A stretch of DNA of 45,161 nucleotides, taken from Promethearchaeota archaeon (GTDB lineage: Archaea > Asgardarchaeota > Lokiarchaeia > Sigynarchaeales > SOKP01). The stretch lies in contig SDNV01000007.1 of NCBI GenBank assembly GCA_004524515.1, positions 1 through 45,161 on the forward strand, in the 5' to 3' direction. Below the pieces are notes generated by a model. The model worked only from the letters and a program-made list of their open reading frames with translations. It was not told where the DNA came from and ran no database searches. Positions 24,767-34,157 of the stretch are shown here, piece by piece (the stretch's first letter is position 1; each line of letters opens with the position of its first letter). A program made the position numbers and the translations under genes.

Positions 24767-25855
24767 ATGAATAAAATAAAAATTGGTGTTCTTGGAGCAA
24801 CTGGAATGGTAGGACAGCAATACCTTCGCTTACTTCAGAACCATCCATGGTTTCAAATTATAGATGTTGCTGCATCTCCACGATCAGCGGGAAAAACATA
24901 TCAAGATGCAGTAAAAGCGAAATGGTTTATGCCAATCGCTATTCCAGAAGATCTAAAGGGATTAATTGTGAGAGATGTCCAAGATATTGATTCTATTAAT
25001 TCAGAGGTTAGTTTTGTATTTTCAGCAGTAAACATGCCAACAAAAGAAGAAATTAAAGAAATTGAGTTTAGATATGCGAAAAAAGGAATACCTGTGGTAA
25101 GTAACAATTCTGCACATCGATGGACCCCAGATGTTCCAATGGTAATCCCTGAAATCAATTATGATCACTTCAACATAATACCTATTCAACAAAAAAATAA
25201 AGGATTTTCGAAAGGTTTCGTGTTAGTTAAGCCCAATTGCTCCTGTCAGAGTTATTTAACTCCCATTTATGCTTTAGAAAAAGCGGGTTATAAAATTGAA
25301 AAATTAATAATTACAACTCTTCAAGGTCTTTCTGGTGCAGGTTATCCGGGTGTACCCTCTTTAGATATCATAGATAATATAGTCCCTTATATAGGAGGAG
25401 AAGAGGAAAAAACAGAGCAAGAACCCCATAAGATTCTTGGAAAAATAGGTGAGGATGGGATTATTAATGATGAGTCTATAAAAATTAGTGCGACCTGCAC
25501 TAGAGTTGCTGTTACAGATGGACATACCGCTTCAGTAAATATGAAATTTAAAGATAAACAACCTTCAAACGAAGAAATTATTGAAATATGGAAGTCTTTC
25601 AAATCCTTACCTCAAGAATTAGATTTACCTTTTGCTCCAAAGCAACCGATTATTTACTTGGATAACATTGATCGCCCACAACCAAAAAAAGACAGGGATA
25701 ATGATAAGGGGATGGCAGTAACAGTCGGAAGATTAAGAAAAGATACGGTTTTTGATTACAAATTCGTAGCATTAAGCCATAATACGATAAGAGGTGCTGC
25801 CGGAGGAGCCATCTTAAATGCCGAACTTTTAAAAGCTAAAGGCTATATTAATTAA
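24767..25855 (+). CDS. asd: Aspartate-semialdehyde dehydrogenase
   Basis: The enzyme reduces aspartyl phosphate to aspartate semialdehyde with NADPH, the branch point to Lys, Met and Thr. The 362-aa protein begins KIKIGVLGATGMVGQQYLRL (Rossmann loop), has the active-site Cys at about 158 in KPNCSCQS, and a DGHTASVNM segment near the catalytic His. It belongs to the archaeal/fungal form of ASADH. The ATG at 24767 is preferred to the TTG two codons earlier because it places the loop at the usual distance. The gene stands alone. Confidence 0.94.
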   Translation: MNKIKIGVLGATGMVGQQYLRLLQNHPWFQIIDVAASPRSAGKTYQDAVKAKWFMPIAIPEDLKGLIVRDVQDIDSINSEVSFVFSAVNMPTKEEIKEIEFRYAKKGIPVVSNNSAHRWTPDVPMVIPEINYDHFNIIPIQQKNKGFSKGFVLVKPNCSCQSYLTPIYALEKAGYKIEKLIITTLQGLSGAGYPGVPSLDIIDNIVPYIGGEEEKTEQEPHKILGKIGEDGIINDESIKISATCTRVAVTDGHTASVNMKFKDKQPSNEEIIEIWKSFKSLPQELDLPFAPKQPIIYLDNIDRPQPKKDRDNDKGMAVTVGRLRKDTVFDYKFVALSHNTIRGAAGGAILNAELLKAKGYIN

Positions 25856-26026
25856 TTTGCATTTTTATTTTTATAAAACGATAGATTTAATCTCATTTTT
25901 TAAAAAAATTTTCTGGTCTTCAAATCTAAATTTGATAGTTAAAATTTATATACAAATTAAAATAATTTATTTTTTAAGAACACATTTTCTAATAATCTAT
26001 TAAACGAATTCAAGGTATAATTTTAA

Positions 26027-26203
26027 ATGACATTAGAAAGAATCTTAATTGGGCTTTTTATTATCATAGGAATAGTTATGATAATAGGTGCAATTGTCGG
26101 TTACATGTTTTTAGGTTTATTATTACCTTTTGCAGTATTCTTGGTAATAGGCGGTATAGCACTCATCGTGATAACGATTGTAATTGCTTTTATAATTATC
26201 TAA
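26027..26203 (+). CDS. Small two-helix membrane protein (58 aa)
   Basis: A 58-codon frame from ATG 26027 to TAA 26203 encodes a protein that is almost wholly hydrophobic. It has two membrane helices (about residues 7-30 and 34-57) around a short Gly/Leu/Pro turn (FLGLLLPFA). Glycines are spaced along both helices, which favours tight helix packing. It lies between asd and a convergent unknown gene. Such uniform hydrophobicity with one clean start and stop is unlikely by chance, but expression is not shown. Confidence 0.55.
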   Translation: MTLERILIGLFIIIGIVMIIGAIVGYMFLGLLLPFAVFLVIGGIALIVITIVIAFIII

Positions 26204-26248
26204 ACTAAATTTTTTTATTTTTTCTCTTAATTTTTTAATTGTTTCATT

Positions 26249-27817
26249 TCAGAATTCATGCTTATCAATTAAGATGGGCAAGAGGGATTTAAGGAATGAA
26301 TTAGAACTAACTTTTTTCATAAATTTGAATTCAGGGATTTCAGGAAACATATTAAAGTAATATTCTTTTTTGAATAAATTTAAAGTTTTAAACGTAGAAA
26401 ATAACGTAAAATTTAGCAATTTTGACCTAAAATTTCCAGCCATCTCGGTTAATAAATATTTATCAATGTTCATTACCGCGGACACATAACCATATTTAGT
26501 CGAGATATTAGCTCTAATAACATCAAGAGAATTAATCTGATGCTCTGAAAAAAGATCTTTTTTGTTTATGGGGATAATTTTTACGATTCTTCTATCCTCA
26601 TATTCGATTAAAATTGCGCTCTTAATCGCATTTTTTATATATTCTACTTCGTTAAAATTTCTTTTATTTATCTCGGTTAAAATAATTAAAATTTTTGATT
26701 TTAAACCAAAATTCGTCTCAAGAATATTAAATGCGAATTCTGGTATTGTCCAATGGGATATTTTTTTAAAATTTAAATTAAAGCGAAATATCCTAGTAAG
26801 GAATCGCAATAAATTATTGTAAACTTTCGGTCGGGGTAACATATACCATTTATTTTCGAAATTGCGGATACCAAATAATAATTTTTGCAGAATCATTTTT
26901 ATTTTATCGAAGGTTGGAGGAAATTCAAACTCAAATATGTCTAATAAAAGAGAAATTAAGTCTATTTGATTTATTAAATATATTTTTTCTGATTTTGTTG
27001 TTTTCTTTAGACTATTCAAAATATCTAATTTATTAAAATCTCTAATTTTTATACCCAATTCCTGCAGAGATAATAATTCAATAAAAATTTCAGGATTATT
27101 TTCTTCTGATTTTGTTTTCTTTAAATTTAGAAGTAATGGTTGTATAGTCGAATCAAATATAATTGAAATATTCAGTTTTGAAAGAATTTCGTATAAAATT
27201 TTATAAAGATTTGAAAGATTAATCCCATTTAGTAAATTAAGGCTGTTTTTAATAAATCTGAAGAAATTTGGGACTGGATAAATGTAAAATAAATTTTCAT
27301 TATAAAGTTTCTGCACTACCTTCAATAAATTAATAAGAGAATCATTAATTGAGTTTTGTTTAATAAATTTGCAATGTTGATTAATTAAATCAATAGCTTT
27401 TTGTTTAAAAATCCGAATTGATGAGATACGTGATCCTGTTGTTTTAACTAAATTCACTTGTGTTTGATTAAAAAATTGTTCAATATTCACTAAATCTTCT
27501 TCTTGGATTTTAATTATATCATTAGATAACCGTTCAAAAGACTCATGAATCCCTGCTCTTTTTGTTTTATAAAGATATAATCCTAAAATTTCGTCAACAT
27601 TATTAGAAATGATCAAATCTATGATATTCTGTTGATCATTTATAAATTTCGGATAAAGCAATTCAAAAAGATAATATAAGACATAAGCATTAATATTTAT
27701 AGGGGTTAAAGGAATTCTGAAGTTTTCTTTTGTTATGGAGGGTTCATCTATAATCTCAACTTTTTTATTAAAGTCAAGAATCTTTAACCAATTCTCCTTA
27801 AAATATTGGTTTAGCAT
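26249..27817 (-). CDS. Unknown 522-aa helical protein, co-transcribed with DUF362 gene
   Basis: I do not recognise this protein. It is rich in Leu, Ile, Asn and Lys, mostly helical, with no membrane segment, no Cys motif and no Walker motif. The C-terminal third (about 370-450) has alternating strands (SAILIEYEDRRIVKIIPI and YGYVSAVMNIDKYLL). It starts 3 bp after the DUF362 gene ends on the same strand, so the two are co-transcribed and may work together. It may be an Asgard-specific family. Confidence 0.65.
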   Translation of the reverse strand: MLNQYFKENWLKILDFNKKVEIIDEPSITKENFRIPLTPININAYVLYYLFELLYPKFINDQQNIIDLIISNNVDEILGLYLYKTKRAGIHESFERLSNDIIKIQEEDLVNIEQFFNQTQVNLVKTTGSRISSIRIFKQKAIDLINQHCKFIKQNSINDSLINLLKVVQKLYNENLFYIYPVPNFFRFIKNSLNLLNGINLSNLYKILYEILSKLNISIIFDSTIQPLLLNLKKTKSEENNPEIFIELLSLQELGIKIRDFNKLDILNSLKKTTKSEKIYLINQIDLISLLLDIFEFEFPPTFDKIKMILQKLLFGIRNFENKWYMLPRPKVYNNLLRFLTRIFRFNLNFKKISHWTIPEFAFNILETNFGLKSKILIILTEINKRNFNEVEYIKNAIKSAILIEYEDRRIVKIIPINKKDLFSEHQINSLDVIRANISTKYGYVSAVMNIDKYLLTEMAGNFRSKLLNFTLFSTFKTLNLFKKEYYFNMFPEIPEFKFMKKVSSNSFLKSLLPILIDKHEF

Positions 27818-27820
27818 TGT

Positions 27821-29143
27821 TTACAATCCCTCCCATATATTGAATCGCTTTGTGAGTTTTTGATTTGTATTATATTTATTAATTTTATGAAAATAAGATG
27901 CTAATGGTGCTTTACCTTTTCCAAAAAAATTTACGAATAGTCTTATGCATTCCAAGAAATTTGGGGGATCTCCAGGTAATTTAAGAATCTTAAGATTTTT
28001 CTTTAATTTTGTAGTTTTAATAGCAGCATCTCCAAAAATGATGATTTTATCAAAAAATTCTGGTTCTGGGGGATCTTCACCAATAAGAAAAGAAACTTTA
28101 GAAATATATTTTATATCTTTAATCAAACTGGTTTTCAAAAAATTTAATAAATGATAAGCTTGTTCAAAGTCGCCTAAACTCATTTTTCCCGATTTAATTG
28201 AAAAATTCGGGAGGTTTATACTATTTAATTCTGAAATACATTCTTTTATATTGATTTTGATATTATCTGGGTTTTCTCCAATAAATTTTATCTGAGAACT
28301 AATATTAAAACCTAAATTTCTATTAAGAGCTTCTTCATATAAAATATTTTTAGTATCAATTAATTTTAACGTAGTCATATCCACTTCAATCGCATTATTT
28401 CCAATAACCATCAATCCCGTCTTTTTTAAATTAGAATCCTTATATATAAAAGGCCCCGCTCCCTCTAAAATATAAAAAATATCGTTTATGGCAAGATCTG
28501 GTTTTCTTAAGGAATATACATCCAATACTAATGATATTAAATCTTTTAAATTATCTGTCTTAATTATATCATCATGAAAATTATTAATGGTGGAAGAGTA
28601 AGAATTTAATATAGATAATCTTAGATTAAAAACGGGATCTACATTCACCTGATTAACAGAAATATATTTATCTGATTCTAAAATTAATTTGGGAAAGAGA
28701 AACTCTTTTCCATTTAGATTAATTTTCGAAAAATTTCTGCTTTTTATAATTTGAAGATCTCTCTTACTGAGGTTCTTTTCATAATAATAATTACTGTTAT
28801 CAAGAAATACTAATTCTGCTCCAATCTTTAAAAAATATTTTTTAAGACCTAAAAAATCAGATATGATGTTAATCGTCATTCCTTTAATTGGAAAACTACC
28901 AAGATAGACTTTTTTTGCTCCCGCTTCGTTACAAGCCTCAATAATTGCTTCAAGGGTATCTATATTAGTATGTGACGGAAAACCTTGTGGTAAAGTTAAA
29001 TTAAATTTAATAAAGACTTGGTCTCCCTCTTTAATGATATTAGAAATTCCTCCAAGTTTATCAATTCCGTTTAAAACACAATCTTTAGGATTCTCACCTT
29101 TACTTATTACAACATTAGTGTATTCTGAGTTAGACTGTTCCAT
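27821..29143 (-). CDS. DUF362 domain protein
   Basis: The 440-aa protein has a DUF362 core in its first 300 residues: VVISKGENPKDCVLNGID, GDQVFIKFNLTLP, then THTN-type SHTNIDTLEAIIEAC and EAGAKKVYLGSFP, and later a conserved PDLAINDIFYILEGAGPF. DUF362 proteins are often fused to ferredoxins and tied to redox or metal-centre processes; this one lacks the ferredoxin. The C-terminal 130 residues are not recognised. It is the first gene of a two-gene unit with the unknown 522-aa gene and diverges from the PanK gene by 100 bp. Confidence 0.78.
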   Translation of the reverse strand: MEQSNSEYTNVVISKGENPKDCVLNGIDKLGGISNIIKEGDQVFIKFNLTLPQGFPSHTNIDTLEAIIEACNEAGAKKVYLGSFPIKGMTINIISDFLGLKKYFLKIGAELVFLDNSNYYYEKNLSKRDLQIIKSRNFSKINLNGKEFLFPKLILESDKYISVNQVNVDPVFNLRLSILNSYSSTINNFHDDIIKTDNLKDLISLVLDVYSLRKPDLAINDIFYILEGAGPFIYKDSNLKKTGLMVIGNNAIEVDMTTLKLIDTKNILYEEALNRNLGFNISSQIKFIGENPDNIKINIKECISELNSINLPNFSIKSGKMSLGDFEQAYHLLNFLKTSLIKDIKYISKVSFLIGEDPPEPEFFDKIIIFGDAAIKTTKLKKNLKILKLPGDPPNFLECIRLFVNFFGKGKAPLASYFHKINKYNTNQKLTKRFNIWEGL

Positions 29144-29243
29144 AATAATAGAGTTCCAGATAAAATTGATTTATTAATTAAAATAATTTTATAATATTAT
29201 AATTGAATTTTAAATTAAACCTTTAGCGATGTGATGAAAAATA

Positions 29244-30128
29244 TTGGAAAAAATAACTTTTAAAGTTCCATTAAATCAATCTGAGATTAAATTTCCCCCA
29301 AATATCATTGGAATCGATCTTGGACAAACTCTCACGAAAATTGCATTTCTCGAAAATAACAATAAACTGAATTTATTAATCTTATCCACTCAATCAGAAT
29401 ATGAGAAAATAGAGGATTTTTTAGAAAATAAGCACAAAACATTCGAAAAATTCAATTTTACAGGGGGAAGAGGCTATATATATCACAAAAAATTCTTAAA
29501 TGAAATTAATTCAAATTTATTAAATGAATTTCAAGCTCATGCTAAAGGAATTGAAATTTTATATGAATTAAATAAGGAAAAAGCATTACCTGATTCTTTA
29601 ATTGTTAATATAGGTACTGGTACATTCCTACTTCTAAAGAAGGATGGATTTAAACATCTGGGAGGATCTGCATTAGGAGGGGGTTTTTTTATGGGATTTA
29701 TTAAGTTATTATATAATATTGACAGTTTTCAAGAAGCTTTAAAACTTGCTGAGACCGGAAACAGATATAATATTGATTTAAAGGTTTCTGATATTTATGA
29801 GCCCCAAGATCATAGAGTTAATTTAATCTTTCGAGAATTTACTGCTGCTTCATTCGGAAAAATAAAGTATGATGCTGATTTAAGTAAAGTCAATCAAGAA
29901 GATGTTATTAATTCACTAATTTGTATGATGGGTGAGAATCTAGGAACTATGGCTAATTTAATGGCAGAAAACAACGCTGTAAAAAATTTGATATTCTGTG
30001 GAGGATTTCTAAAAGAGAATAAAATTTTGCAAAGAATTTTATCTGCGATTTGTAAGATCAACAAAAAAAGAGCCTTATTTTTAAAACATTCAGAATTCTG
30101 TGGAGCGATTGGAGCCCTTTTAAGTTAA
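29244..30128 (+). CDS. Type II pantothenate kinase-like protein
   Basis: The 294-aa protein has an ASKHA kinase fold with GIDLGQTLTKIAF (phosphate loop), NFTGGRGYIY, LIVNIGTGTFLLL, GGSALGGGFFMGF and FCGGFLKEN. This is the pattern of type II pantothenate kinases (eukaryotic PanK, staphylococcal CoaW), which start coenzyme A synthesis. Most archaea use pantoate kinase and phosphopantothenate synthetase instead. It starts at TTG 29244, about one residue before the family N-terminus. Its TAA overlaps the stop of the convergent M28 gene (30125-30128). The substrate was not tested; another sugar-kinase-like role is possible. Confidence 0.75.
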   Translation: MEKITFKVPLNQSEIKFPPNIIGIDLGQTLTKIAFLENNNKLNLLILSTQSEYEKIEDFLENKHKTFEKFNFTGGRGYIYHKKFLNEINSNLLNEFQAHAKGIEILYELNKEKALPDSLIVNIGTGTFLLLKKDGFKHLGGSALGGGFFMGFIKLLYNIDSFQEALKLAETGNRYNIDLKVSDIYEPQDHRVNLIFREFTAASFGKIKYDADLSKVNQEDVINSLICMMGENLGTMANLMAENNAVKNLIFCGGFLKENKILQRILSAICKINKKRALFLKHSEFCGAIGALLS

Positions 30129-31381
30129 TCTAATTCTCTATCAACCATTTCTACAAATTTTAAAGATAATTCTAAAAAGTCTCTCAATACTGATTTCTTG
30201 ATATTTTCAGGGGTGTCTTCGGGAGAGTGCCAGTGAGGTGCTTTTTTAGTGCCTTTTTCTACCCCCATAATTGCAGCTGCTTTATATCCTTTCCGAATAT
30301 AGCGACAAGCATCACAAGAGCCAATTAATAATCTTCCTGTTTTTATAGGTAGAATATTTGGTCTATCTTTCTTGACTTCCTCATGTGCTTTTATTAATTT
30401 TTCATTAATCTCCTTAGTATAAGTAGCTTTATGCATGTCTTTTTCTAAAATCATGATTTCACCACCCCCACCACACTCCTCTAACACTACAGTATATGAA
30501 TTATCTAATACTCCCTTTTTTCCATATTTTTCTACAAATGCTTTCGCACCTTTATCTCCAACTTCCTCACTTCCTTGAGATCCCACCCAGACTTCAATAT
30601 TCCTTGGTCTATTTATACTTAAATATTTACCAATTGCTGCCGAAACTCCACTAGCTGCTAAGTTATCGTTGGCTCCTAATACTACTGTCTTTCCTAAAAA
30701 GCCTCGTATAACCCAGATAAATAAAGGATAGATAACAATTAGGGGAAGAAAATAGAATAAATCTATAATTGTAAAAGAAAATATCCCCCATTCGGCTAAC
30801 ACTATGGAAGGTCCATAAATTATCTGAGCAGTAAATTTCACTATTGAAAATATAATGGTATGAAATAAGTAGTAAACACCTAAAATTATTTTATAACGTG
30901 GTGGCTTTTTTTCATAAGAGGCAATTTTCATTTGCTTAGCACTATCACTATGACCCTCAAAAATAACCCGAAATTTTACTTTTCCTGAAGGTTTTATTAT
31001 TCCAAATACATTACTGGAAGTACCCTTTTTAAACATAAATTTTATCCATTCCTTCATCAACACAAGCTCAGAATATACAACAATAAGTCCTAACATAATA
31101 AAGATCAGAGAAATAATGGGAAAAGGGAAAATTAAAGGCATGAATATTAGTGAAATCCCTCCTAACACACCCGCCACCTTAATGAGCCCCTGTGGATACA
31201 ACCCTGGATGAGTTTCAAATTCATCAATAAAAGTTTCATCACAGAATTTATCTAATTCAGTCTTAATCCATTGATTTGCTTCTTTTTCAGCTTTACTACA
31301 AGAATATCTGGGACCAAATTTTTTACATATTGTATCCACAAAATTATATATATAATCTGAATATGTATCTTCAAGTTTCAT
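30125..31381 (-). CDS. M28-family metallopeptidase with membrane segments
   Basis: The 418-aa protein has the zinc-peptidase motifs of M28: FEGHSD (His ligand), GANDNLAASG (bridging Asp), GSEEVGDKGA (catalytic and ligand Glu pair), LEECGGG, and a late PHWHSPEDT (His ligand). Two or more pairs of membrane helices interrupt the fold (about residues 68-105 and 165-230), so the enzyme is membrane-bound, with the catalytic face possibly outside. The substrate is probably a peptide. The core residues are intact, unlike the M28 homologue at 32419. Confidence 0.82.
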   Translation of the reverse strand: MKLEDTYSDYIYNFVDTICKKFGPRYSCSKAEKEANQWIKTELDKFCDETFIDEFETHPGLYPQGLIKVAGVLGGISLIFMPLIFPFPIISLIFIMLGLIVVYSELVLMKEWIKFMFKKGTSSNVFGIIKPSGKVKFRVIFEGHSDSAKQMKIASYEKKPPRYKIILGVYYLFHTIIFSIVKFTAQIIYGPSIVLAEWGIFSFTIIDLFYFLPLIVIYPLFIWVIRGFLGKTVVLGANDNLAASGVSAAIGKYLSINRPRNIEVWVGSQGSEEVGDKGAKAFVEKYGKKGVLDNSYTVVLEECGGGGEIMILEKDMHKATYTKEINEKLIKAHEEVKKDRPNILPIKTGRLLIGSCDACRYIRKGYKAAAIMGVEKGTKKAPHWHSPEDTPENIKKSVLRDFLELSLKFVEMVDRELD

Positions 31382-31511
31382 AAAAACGCATCTTTCTTAG
31401 AAAAAATTATTTATATTAATGAATAAACTTAGATGAGTGTTTATATTTAAATTTATATTTTATCTAAAAAAAGTAGTTTGAAACGTATAGTAATCAAATT
31501 ATAAATGAATG

Positions 31512-31583
31512 TGTGCCCATGGAGATTTCTAATCATAGTTATAATTTTAAATTAATCTCATAGAAACACTATAAATGGGCACA
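31512..31583. ncRNA. Candidate structured element (three-way junction inverted repeat)
   Basis: Between the M28 gene and the hexuloisomerase gene, TGTGCCCAT (31512-31520) pairs perfectly with ATGGGCACA (31575-31583). Inside it, GAGATT (31522-31527) pairs with AATCTC (31554-31559), and ATAG (31560-31563) with CTAT (31569-31572), making a three-way junction. The 9-bp outer stem is GC-rich for this genome. A T-run follows on the plus strand, and a TATA-like TATAGTAA is about 26 bp upstream on that strand. The strand and role are open: it could be a small RNA, a leader of the M28 mRNA, or a trailer of the SIS mRNA. Confidence 0.4.
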
Positions 31584-31662
31584 AAACTAGTATGATTTTT
31601 TAGCTAATTAATTTTTGGATGTAAAAAAATAAGTAAATATTTTTGGGAAGCCCAAATAGACA

Positions 31663-32301
31663 TTATTCTGCAACAGCATGCTTTTTTGCTAAATCTTTAT
31701 CAGTTTTTCCTAATTTTATTGCTAATTCAGCAATTATGGCATCTAAATATGTAAAAGCAACCTGTTCAAAAGCAGTACCTTCAGGCGTGAGAATAGCATC
31801 ATCTTCATTTAAGGCTTTATCTTTTTTAGTCCTACCTTTTAATTTAATAGTAATATCCCCCATTCGACCAATAGTTGTTTCGGGATGAGAGGTTATTGTA
31901 ATAATCCCATATGGTTTTACTTTATTCACATAACTATTCAATAGACTTATAACTATCTCGGTTGTCCCCGAACCTGATAGGACTATCAGTATATCTTTTT
32001 CACGCATAGCAGGATTGCTTGTTAGATTAGTGACCATATAGGGTTTAGCTCCTAAATGTACTAATCTAGTTGCAAAACATTGTAAAATAAATGCACTCCT
32101 ACCAGAGGCTAATAAGAAGAATCTTCTCTTATTAATAATTCCATCATGGATTAATTCTATGAATTTTTGTGTATATTTAAAGTATTTTGGTTTACTGAGA
32201 TGATCCATATTATCTTTAAGATTTCTCATTATGAGTTCCATAGATTCAAATAGAATTTTTCTAGTCCTATTACTTACCGTTTCAGTTTGTTTTACAGTCA
32301 T
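31663..32301 (-). CDS. 6-phospho-3-hexuloisomerase (SIS domain)
   Basis: The 212-aa protein is a single SIS domain: FFLLASGRSAFILQCFATRL, then VLSGSGTTEIVI, ITSHPETTIGRMGD, and LTPEGTAFEQ near the C-terminus, which in this family contributes to the active site. It converts 3-hexulose-6-phosphate to fructose-6-phosphate in the ribulose monophosphate pathway, which many archaea run in reverse to make ribulose-5-phosphate. The usual partner, hexulose-phosphate synthase, is not in the window. The gene stands alone between the two M28 genes. Confidence 0.85.
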   Translation of the reverse strand: MTVKQTETVSNRTRKILFESMELIMRNLKDNMDHLSKPKYFKYTQKFIELIHDGIINKRRFFLLASGRSAFILQCFATRLVHLGAKPYMVTNLTSNPAMREKDILIVLSGSGTTEIVISLLNSYVNKVKPYGIITITSHPETTIGRMGDITIKLKGRTKKDKALNEDDAILTPEGTAFEQVAFTYLDAIIAELAIKLGKTDKDLAKKHAVAE

Positions 32302-32418
32302 TCTTATGAATTTTTATTTTTTTAGAACTATAATTTTATTTAAGTTAGGATTGAAAATATAGATTTGGGTAGGAATTAAAAACTAAATAATAATACCTGA
32401 TTTATCAAAGATATCTAA

Positions 32419-33918
32419 TTATTTATTATTTATTACATTTGAGAAGTCACTCTTAAATTTTAAAGCCTTTTTATATCCTCCAATTAATAAAGGAGGGGCA
32501 TTTTCAGGTTCATAACAGTGCTTATTGTCATATTTTGGTTGCGATGTATCTTTAAAAAGAGCACCACATCCAAAAAAACTTCTACCGGGAAATTCGAACA
32601 ATTTTAAAATTCGAGCTGGGATCAATTGAATCAATTTTGCTAAATCTACATAAACAGATATATCCTTATTTAATTGATGGGCATCTATTTTATCCCATGT
32701 ATCTTCTGTCGTCAACATCAAATCACTAGCGACCTGCATACACATACAGGGTATCCCTATATTGTCAAATGGCCCCATCTCACATAAAGTCCATATACGA
32801 TTTAACGGAAGTACGAATGGGAGTCTTCTATTTTTCAGCATAGAATAATAAGTTATTAGATATAGAATAAAATTATCAGAGGTGAGCCCTAATCTAAGAG
32901 GAAATTTCCAGCGGCTAATTCTTTCACCATTAATAAATACTGGGGCGGAAATGTGATCCATCCATAGCATGGCTACTAAATTCGAAATATATTTTTTATG
33001 TCTCTCGATAAAACATAATGATGATATATTACAGTTTATCCACACATGTGAACCCGAAAATAGAAATAACATGGTCTTAGATCTTTTTTTCAATGGCATC
33101 ATAGAGAATTTTCGGGCTAATTCCAGAGCCCCGACCACACCTACTGTATCGCATATTGCTCCTTCAAAAGTAGAGCAATAATGAGCCCCTACAACTACTG
33201 CATTTTTTTTTAATCCGGGTAAAACTCCAACAACGGTATACACTGTGGACACTTTTCTTTTTCCTCTGATGTGGAGATGAGCTGTCACCTTGCTTTTTGA
33301 GATTATATTTTTTAAAATTCGAGCATCCTTTTTTCCGATATGAAGCACCGGCAACATAAATTGTCTCTCCTCACCAATTTCTGCGGGGCCTGGAATATTG
33401 CTCCCTCCTGTAGGATTTATTCCGGGTTCAAGTATTTTAAGGGAATTCCCAGGAGTATCAATAAAATAACCTACCATACCTGCAGCTCCTCTTTTCCATG
33501 CTAAGTCATATGAAGCTAATAATGGATAGCGCTTCTTTAGCCCACAGGGCCCTTCATGATCTGTTAATTTCCCCCAGTTTATTAACACGATTTTTCCTGT
33601 TACATCTTGATTTTGATAATCTTTTATCTTCCCCTTACCAATATCAATAATTTCCGCATCTATATTACCAAAACCGACATTATTTTGAGGACAAGAAATT
33701 AATTTGCGATTTTCGGGTGATACTATTCGGAACTCCCATTCTTGGTGAAAGACACCTCTAAAATTAATTGGTTCAATCCAGGTCTTTAGACCAAAGCTTT
33801 TAAGTTTTTGAAGGATGAAATCTCTGGCATTATCTATGTTCATTGTTCCCGGTATTCTTGGAGAAAATTTAGATAATTCTATTCCCCATTGATAGACCTT
33901 ATCTTTACTATTTAACAC
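32419..33918 (-). CDS. Degenerate M28-like protein with PA-like insert, probably non-catalytic
   Basis: The 499-aa protein has an M28 layout with a protease-associated-like segment (about 75-200; VTGKIVLINWGKLTDHEGPC) inserted before the zinc-peptidase core. In the core VVVGAHYCST the usual Asp after HY is Cys, and GAICDTVGVVGALEL keeps one Asp. The place of the Glu-Glu pair reads SGSHVWINCN, with no Glu. The metal site therefore appears broken. It could be a binding protein or use another mechanism. There is no signal peptide. It lies alone on the minus strand next to the proteasome-like gene, which points away. Confidence 0.65.
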   Translation of the reverse strand: MLNSKDKVYQWGIELSKFSPRIPGTMNIDNARDFILQKLKSFGLKTWIEPINFRGVFHQEWEFRIVSPENRKLISCPQNNVGFGNIDAEIIDIGKGKIKDYQNQDVTGKIVLINWGKLTDHEGPCGLKKRYPLLASYDLAWKRGAAGMVGYFIDTPGNSLKILEPGINPTGGSNIPGPAEIGEERQFMLPVLHIGKKDARILKNIISKSKVTAHLHIRGKRKVSTVYTVVGVLPGLKKNAVVVGAHYCSTFEGAICDTVGVVGALELARKFSMMPLKKRSKTMLFLFSGSHVWINCNISSLCFIERHKKYISNLVAMLWMDHISAPVFINGERISRWKFPLRLGLTSDNFILYLITYYSMLKNRRLPFVLPLNRIWTLCEMGPFDNIGIPCMCMQVASDLMLTTEDTWDKIDAHQLNKDISVYVDLAKLIQLIPARILKLFEFPGRSFFGCGALFKDTSQPKYDNKHCYEPENAPPLLIGGYKKALKFKSDFSNVINNK

Positions 33919-34157
33919 GGTTAAATAACTCTTAGATTGTTTTAATTATAATCAAAGCATTTAATGTATTTATTTAGATTTTTAAACTTTTTAATTTTAT
34001 AAGAAAAATAACCATTCGGTATAACGTGAAAAAATTACAACTAAAAGAATAAAAAGACCGTAACTTGTTTTTTTATAAGATAAAACATCAAAGTTTAATT
34101 ATTTTCCTTGTTTATTTTAATAAAATAATTCAAGAATTTTTATAAAAGGAAAAAAAA
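33919..34157 (+). promoter_or_regulatory. AT-rich intergenic region upstream of the ubiquitin locus
   Basis: This 239-bp gap separates the degenerate M28 gene from the proteasome-like gene and holds no gene. Several T/A-rich boxes are present (for example TTTTATAA near 34071-34078 and TTTATAAAAGG just before the start), so a divergent promoter is likely. No clear operator or repeat is visible. Confidence 0.3.

Noticed and set aside
29228..29282. GTGATGA ... CTGA near the PanK start as a box C/D RNA
   Set aside because: It overlaps the coding start, lacks C'/D' boxes and has no terminal stem.
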